Shown piece by piece: positions 60,203 to 64,000 of a stretch of DNA of 64,000 nt. The first letter of the stretch is position 1, and every line of letters begins with the position of its first letter. The position numbers and the translations under genes were made by a program. Under the pieces are notes generated by a model. It did no database searches. It worked only from the letters and a program-made list of their open reading frames with translations, and was not told the origin of the DNA. Source of the stretch: Bradyrhizobium sp. MOS003 (GTDB lineage: Bacteria; Pseudomonadota; Alphaproteobacteria; Rhizobiales; Xanthobacteraceae); assembly GCF_003020125.1 (NCBI RefSeq), contig NZ_PYFW01000002.1, forward strand, positions 418,501-482,500. Direction: 5' to 3'.

Positions 60203-61003
60203 ATGAAACTGTCTCAGGAGCAATTGGAGTTCTTCCACCGCGAGGGCTGGCTGTTTTTGCCCGAGCTGTTCGCCCAGGAGGAGGTCGATTTCCTCGCGCG
60301 CGAGGCGGTCGGCATTTACGATGCCAACCGGCCCGAGGTCTGGCGCGAGAAGAGCGGCGCGCCGCGCACGGCGTTTGCCGCGCATCTCTACAACGAGGCG
60401 TTCGGCCTCCTCGGCGCCCATCCGCGCATGATCGACCCCGTCGAGCAGCTGTTCGGCGAACAGGTCTACATGCATCAGTTCAAGATCAACGCGAAATCAG
60501 CCTTCACGGGCGACGTCTGGCAGTGGCACCAGGATTACGGCACCTGGAAGCGCGACGACGGCATGCCGGAGCCGCGCGCCATGAACATCGCGATCTTCCT
60601 CGACGAGGTGATGCCGATCAACGGCCCCCTGATGCTGGTGCCGCGCAGCCAGAACGCCGGCGATCTCGAAGCCTCGCACGACCTCGCCACCACCTCCTAT
60701 CCGCTCTGGACGCTGGACGAGGCCACCGTGACACGGCTGGTCGCGCAGGGCGGCATCGTGGCACCGACCGGAAAGCCCGGCGGCATGCTGATGTTTCACG
60801 GCAATCTCGTGCACGGTTCGGCAGGTAACATCACGCCTTTCCCGCGCAAGATCGTGTACCTGACGCTGAACGCAGTTTCGAACCACATCCGCAATCCCAC
60901 GCGGCCGGACTACATCGCGCATCGCGACTTCACCCCGATCAAGACGGTGGACGACGACGCGCTGCTGCGCCTCGCACGTGCGCCGCGGCAGGCGGCGGAG
61001 TAA
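60203..61003 (+). CDS. phytanoyl-CoA dioxygenase family protein
   Basis: The 266-residue protein is a non-haem Fe(II)/2-oxoglutarate oxygenase: HxD at His109/Asp111 (QWHQDYG), distal His204 (NLVHGS) and Arg215 for 2-oxoglutarate. A GGAGGACGACCC ribosome site precedes the ATG. It hydroxylates a small acid or amine; substrate unknown. The gene lies between a GntR regulator and an oxidoreductase, suggesting one catabolic cassette. Confidence 0.85.
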   Translation: MKLSQEQLEFFHREGWLFLPELFAQEEVDFLAREAVGIYDANRPEVWREKSGAPRTAFAAHLYNEAFGLLGAHPRMIDPVEQLFGEQVYMHQFKINAKSAFTGDVWQWHQDYGTWKRDDGMPEPRAMNIAIFLDEVMPINGPLMLVPRSQNAGDLEASHDLATTSYPLWTLDEATVTRLVAQGGIVAPTGKPGGMLMFHGNLVHGSAGNITPFPRKIVYLTLNAVSNHIRNPTRPDYIAHRDFTPIKTVDDDALLRLARAPRQAAE

Positions 61004-61006
61004 GGT

Positions 61007-61142
61007 CTCGCGCCCCGGACGCAGCGCAGCGCTTCTTCAGCGGTGCGCTGCAGAGCCGGGGCCCATGCCACACGGATGGTTTTCTTTCTGGGTCCCGGCT
61101 CTGCGCAGCAACGCTACGCGCTGCAGCGCGTCCGGGACACGA
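61007..61142. repeat. intergenic palindromic repeat, family B
   Basis: The arms GCGCCCCGGACGCAGCGCAGC..GCAGAGCCGGGGCCC and GGGTCCCGGCTCTGCG..GCGTCCGGGACACGA match the 16121 copy closely. Confidence 0.8.
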
Positions 61143-61163
61143 TAGTTTTGCAGGACAATTCAC

Positions 61164-62477
61164 ATGAACCTCTACCGCCTCCTCCAGGCCCGCGCGTCCG
61201 CCGGCAAGCCTGTCCGTGTCGCGCTGATCGGCGCCGGCAAGTTCGGCTCGATGTTCCTCGCGCAGGTGCCGCATACGCCGGGGCTGGAAGTGCCTGTCAT
61301 CGTCGACATCGACCGCGACCGCGCACGCGAGGCCTGCCGCACTGTCGGCTGGAGCGCCGAGCGGATCGCCGCCACCGTCTTCACCGATGACGGCGCGCGC
61401 GCCATTGCCGGCGGCGCGATCGATGTGGTGGTGGAGGCGACCGGCAATCCAGCCGTCGGCATCAAGCATGCGCGCGCCGCGATCGCCGCGGGCAAGCATA
61501 TCGTGATGGTGAATGTCGAAGCCGACGTGCTGGCAGGTCCATTGCTCGCCGAGGAAGCGCGCAAGGCGGGCGTGGTCTATTCACTCGCCTATGGCGACCA
61601 GCCGGCGCTGACCGCCGAGATGGTCGACTGGGCCCGGGCCACCGGCTTCCGCGTCGTTGCCGCCGGAAAGGGCACGAAATACCTCCCGGCCTATCACGAC
61701 GTCACACCTGACGGCGTCTGGCAGCATTACGGCCTCACCGCGGGCGAGGCACAGTCGGCCGGCATGAATCCGCAGATGTTCAACTCCTTCCTCGACGGCA
61801 CCAAATCGGCGATCGAGATGGCCGCAATTGCGAACGCCTGCGCTCTCGACGTGCCCGCGGACGGCTTGCTGTTTCCGCCCTGCGGGGTCGACGATCTGCC
61901 GCATATCATGCGGCCACGCTCCCGTGGCGGCGTACTGGAGCGGTCCGGCGTGGTCGAGGTCGTCTCCTCGCTCGAGCGCGACGGACGGCCGGTGTTTCGC
62001 GACCTGCGCTGGGGCGTCTATGTCGTGCTGGAGGCTCCGAACGACTACGCCGCCGATTGCTTCAGGCAATACGGCCTCAAGACCGACGGCAGCGGACGCT
62101 ATGCCGCCATGTACAAGCCCTATCATCTGATCGGTCTCGAGCTGAACATCTCGGTGCTGTCGGCCGCGCTGCGCGGCGAGCCGACCGGCCAGGCCAGCGG
62201 CTTCCGCGGCGACGTCGCGGCGGTCGCCAAGCGCAATCTGCGCGCAGGCGAGATGCTGGACGGCGAAGGCGGCTACACGGTGTGGGGCAAGCTGGTACCG
62301 GCGGTGGCGAGCCTCAAGGCCGGCGCGCTGCCGATTGGCCTCGCACACCGCGTGAAGCTGAAACATGACATCGCGCATGGCACGGTGGTGCGCTGGAGTG
62401 ACGTCGAGTTCGACGCCGGCAACGAGACGGTGAAGACGCGCAAAGCCATGGAGAGTGCGTTCGCAGCGCAGCATTGA
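61164..62477 (+). CDS. Rossmann oxidoreductase with SAF domain
   Basis: The 437-residue protein has an N-terminal NAD(P) fold (VALIGAGKFGSMF, residues 20-32), a homoserine-dehydrogenase-like catalytic middle (GKGTKYLPAYHDVTPDGVW) and a C-terminal SAF-like segment (RNLRAGEMLDGEGGYTVWGKL...HDIAHGTVVRWSDVEFD). Related genes occur in sugar-acid catabolic clusters. It fits the TRAP transporter and phytanoyl-CoA dioxygenase beside it, but the substrate is not known. Confidence 0.75.
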   Translation: MNLYRLLQARASAGKPVRVALIGAGKFGSMFLAQVPHTPGLEVPVIVDIDRDRAREACRTVGWSAERIAATVFTDDGARAIAGGAIDVVVEATGNPAVGIKHARAAIAAGKHIVMVNVEADVLAGPLLAEEARKAGVVYSLAYGDQPALTAEMVDWARATGFRVVAAGKGTKYLPAYHDVTPDGVWQHYGLTAGEAQSAGMNPQMFNSFLDGTKSAIEMAAIANACALDVPADGLLFPPCGVDDLPHIMRPRSRGGVLERSGVVEVVSSLERDGRPVFRDLRWGVYVVLEAPNDYAADCFRQYGLKTDGSGRYAAMYKPYHLIGLELNISVLSAALRGEPTGQASGFRGDVAAVAKRNLRAGEMLDGEGGYTVWGKLVPAVASLKAGALPIGLAHRVKLKHDIAHGTVVRWSDVEFDAGNETVKTRKAMESAFAAQH

Positions 62478-62551
62478 TCGGCGACACCGCGCGCACAACC
62501 AAAGTGCGCTTGCTTTGCGATCCCCCTTTGGTCATCCTGCCCCCGATCCGG

Positions 62552-62569
62552 GAATACAGAATTTCGGAC
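62552..62569. promoter_or_regulatory. half-conserved copy of the GntR palindrome
   Basis: GAATACAGAATTTCGGAC matches the first 18 bases of the 59358 palindrome at 14 positions and lies about 90 bases upstream of the TRAP gene, so the GntR protein may control transport. Confidence 0.45.
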
Positions 62570-62658
62570 GCCAAAAAACGTCGGCCACCGGCGAAGACAA
62601 AGCGACGACAAGATCGCGATCCCTCGTCGAGGACTCGGCATTACAGGGAGGGAAATGC

Positions 62659-63747
62659 ATGGAACGTCGTAAATTCCTGACGGCCGGCGGATTGGGCCTG
62701 GCCGCGAGTGCCGTTGCTGCACCGGCCATCGCACAATCGATGCCGGAGGTGAAATGGCGGCTGACGGCGAGCTGGCCAAAATCGCTGGATACGCTCTACG
62801 GCGGCTGCGAATATTTCTGCAAGCGCGTCGCCGAGATCACCGACAATCGTTTCCAGATCCAGCCCTTTGCCGCCGGCGAAATCGTGCCGGGCCTGCAGGT
62901 GCTCGACGCCGTCTCGAACGGCACGGTCGAGATGGGCAACACCGCACTCTATTACTATTGGGGCAAGAACCCGGCATTCACCTTCGGCACGTCGCTGCCG
63001 TTCGGACTCAACACGCGCCAGCACATTTCCTGGCTTTTGTGGAACGGCGGTCAGGATCTGCTCAACGATCTGCTCAAGGAGCATAATGCGTTCGGCGTTC
63101 CCACGGGCTCGACTGGCGCCCAGATGGGCGGCTGGTTTCGCAAGGAGATCAAGACCGTCGACGATCTCAAGGGCCTGAAATTCCGCGTCGGCGGATTTGC
63201 CGGGACCATCATCGGCAAATTGGGTGGCGTGCCGCAGCAGATCGCGGCCGGCGACATCTATCCCGCGCTGGAGAAGGGCACGATCGACGCGGCCGAGTGG
63301 GTTGGCCCTTACGACGACGAGAAGCTCGGCTTCGTGAAGGTCGCGAAGTACTACTACTATCCGGGCTGGTGGGAAGGCACCGGCCAGGGCCACAACATCA
63401 TGAATCTCGACAAATGGAATGCGCTGCCGAAACATTATCAGGCGGCGCTTTCGGCGGCATCACTCGACACCTTCACCTGGGTGACCGGCAAGTACGATTC
63501 GGTCAATCCGCCCGCACTCAAGCGGCTGCTCGCGGCCGGCGCAATCCTCAAGCCGTTCCCGCAGGAGGTCCTGGAGGCCTGCTACGGCGCGGCCAATGAG
63601 ATCTACGCCGATCTCGCAAAGACCAATCCGCATTTCGGCAAGATGTACTCGAGCCTCACGGCTTACCGGGCCGACTCGCTCGCCTGGATGCAGGTGGCAG
63701 AACTCAGCTTCGACAGCTTCATGATGCGGATGCGGACGCGGACGTAA
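62659..63747 (+). CDS. TRAP transporter substrate-binding protein (DctP family)
   Basis: From the ATG at 62659 (ribosome site GGGAGGGAAA) the 362-residue protein has a Tat-type leader (MERRKFLTAGGLGLAASAVAAPAIAQ) and the DctP fold: WPKSLDTLYGG, AGEIVPGLQVLDAVSNGTVEMGN, LKGLKFRVGGFAG and AGDIYPALEKGTIDAAEWVGPYDD, resembling TakP (2-oxo acid) binding proteins. No DctQ/DctM genes follow within the window. It likely brings the cassette's acid substrate to the membrane permease. Confidence 0.88.
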   Translation: MERRKFLTAGGLGLAASAVAAPAIAQSMPEVKWRLTASWPKSLDTLYGGCEYFCKRVAEITDNRFQIQPFAAGEIVPGLQVLDAVSNGTVEMGNTALYYYWGKNPAFTFGTSLPFGLNTRQHISWLLWNGGQDLLNDLLKEHNAFGVPTGSTGAQMGGWFRKEIKTVDDLKGLKFRVGGFAGTIIGKLGGVPQQIAAGDIYPALEKGTIDAAEWVGPYDDEKLGFVKVAKYYYYPGWWEGTGQGHNIMNLDKWNALPKHYQAALSAASLDTFTWVTGKYDSVNPPALKRLLAAGAILKPFPQEVLEACYGAANEIYADLAKTNPHFGKMYSSLTAYRADSLAWMQVAELSFDSFMMRMRTRT

Positions 63748-63777
63748 CTGCGACACGCTGCCAGCCGCGAAACGACG

Positions 63778-63807
63778 AAAGCCCCGGAGTTGTCTCCGGG
63801 GCTTTTT
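63778..63807 (+). terminator. strong intrinsic terminator after the TRAP gene
   Basis: AAAGCCCCGGAG and CTCCGGGGCTTT form a 12-bp stem with a TTGT loop, followed by a T-run. Confidence 0.9.
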
Positions 63808-63857
63808 GCGCGACGGCTGCGAACGCGCGGCGCGAGCAACCGCGTCACCGAACCTGC

Positions 63858-64000
63858 TCAATTCTCCTCATCGCCGAGCGCGGCGATCAGCTTGTCGTAG
63901 TATTTGGCGACGAGATCGATATTGCCCTTGTTCTCGACCGCGGGCGCCGGCGTCTTGAGTGCCTCGTTGAGCTCGGCGAGCGCCTCCTTCTTGTCCTTGG
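63858..64000 (-). CDS. C-terminal end of an unidentified protein
   Basis: Reading the minus strand from 64000 gives about 47 residues ending KYYDKLIAALGDEEN before a TGA at 63858-63860. The visible part is helical and charged, with KDKKEALAELNEALKTPAP. The rest of the gene is outside the window, so no function can be assigned. Confidence 0.5.
   Translation of the reverse strand, partial: KDKKEALAELNEALKTPAPAVENKGNIDLVAKYYDKLIAALGDEEN

Overview
The window is high-GC chromosomal DNA from an alphaproteobacterium, most likely Bradyrhizobium or a close relative. The evidence is a PhyR-NepR-EcfG general stress locus, homospermidine synthase, DUF3551 proteins, many acyl-CoA/CoA-ligase genes and several families of intergenic palindromic repeats. 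Genes are dense and fall in short operons on both strands. No rRNA, tRNA, CRISPR array or transposase was recognised.

Layout. 1-256: start of an M3 peptidase leaving the window. 0.4-5.3 kb: polyamine block (long structured leader RNA, ornithine-type decarboxylase, GNAT, RidA, homospermidine synthase). 5.3-6.5 kb: Pro-rich membrane protein and MgtC. 6.5-11.4 kb: six-gene minus-strand zinc operon behind a Zur-type palindrome (His-rich membrane peptide, ZnuC, ZnuB, ZnuA, CobW-type GTPase, WD40 protein). 11.4-12.5 kb: permease split into two half-genes, the second apparently frameshifted. 12.7-18.3 kb: superoxide dismutase, GNAT, MATE pump, DUF2147, DUF3095, RHH protein. 18.3-22.6 kb: compact acyl-activation cluster (FATP-like ligase, ACP, stand-alone AMP ligase, SDR). 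22.8-27.6 kb: Bug-type binding protein, secreted small proteins, HtpG.

27.8-41.3 kb is an integrated element of about 13.5 kb. It is bounded by an 18-bp direct repeat lying in the terminator of a putative small RNA, with matching arm-type repeats inside each end. It carries a tyrosine integrase, an excisionase-like protein, a primase-polymerase/helicase, a ClpP-like head-maturation-type protease, a collagen-like protein, several unknown proteins, a repeat array that may be an origin, and a GHKL-ATPase/nuclease fusion as likely defence cargo. I see no terminase, portal, capsid or tail genes, so it looks like a phage satellite or decayed prophage.

41.4-45.3 kb: SnoaL-like protein, TonB-domain protein, PhyR/NepR/EcfG, nitroreductase. 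45.4-56.8 kb: carboxylic-acid CoA activation and beta-oxidation block (three acyl-CoA dehydrogenases, feruloyl-CoA synthetase-like ligase, enoyl-CoA hydratase, SDR, TetR regulator, thiolase, acyl-CoA ligase). 56.9-63.8 kb: alkyltransferase, two tandem alpha/beta hydrolases, a GntR regulator with a perfect 20-bp palindrome upstream, phytanoyl-CoA dioxygenase, SAF-domain oxidoreductase and a TRAP binding protein preceded by a similar palindrome. The window closes inside an unidentified gene.
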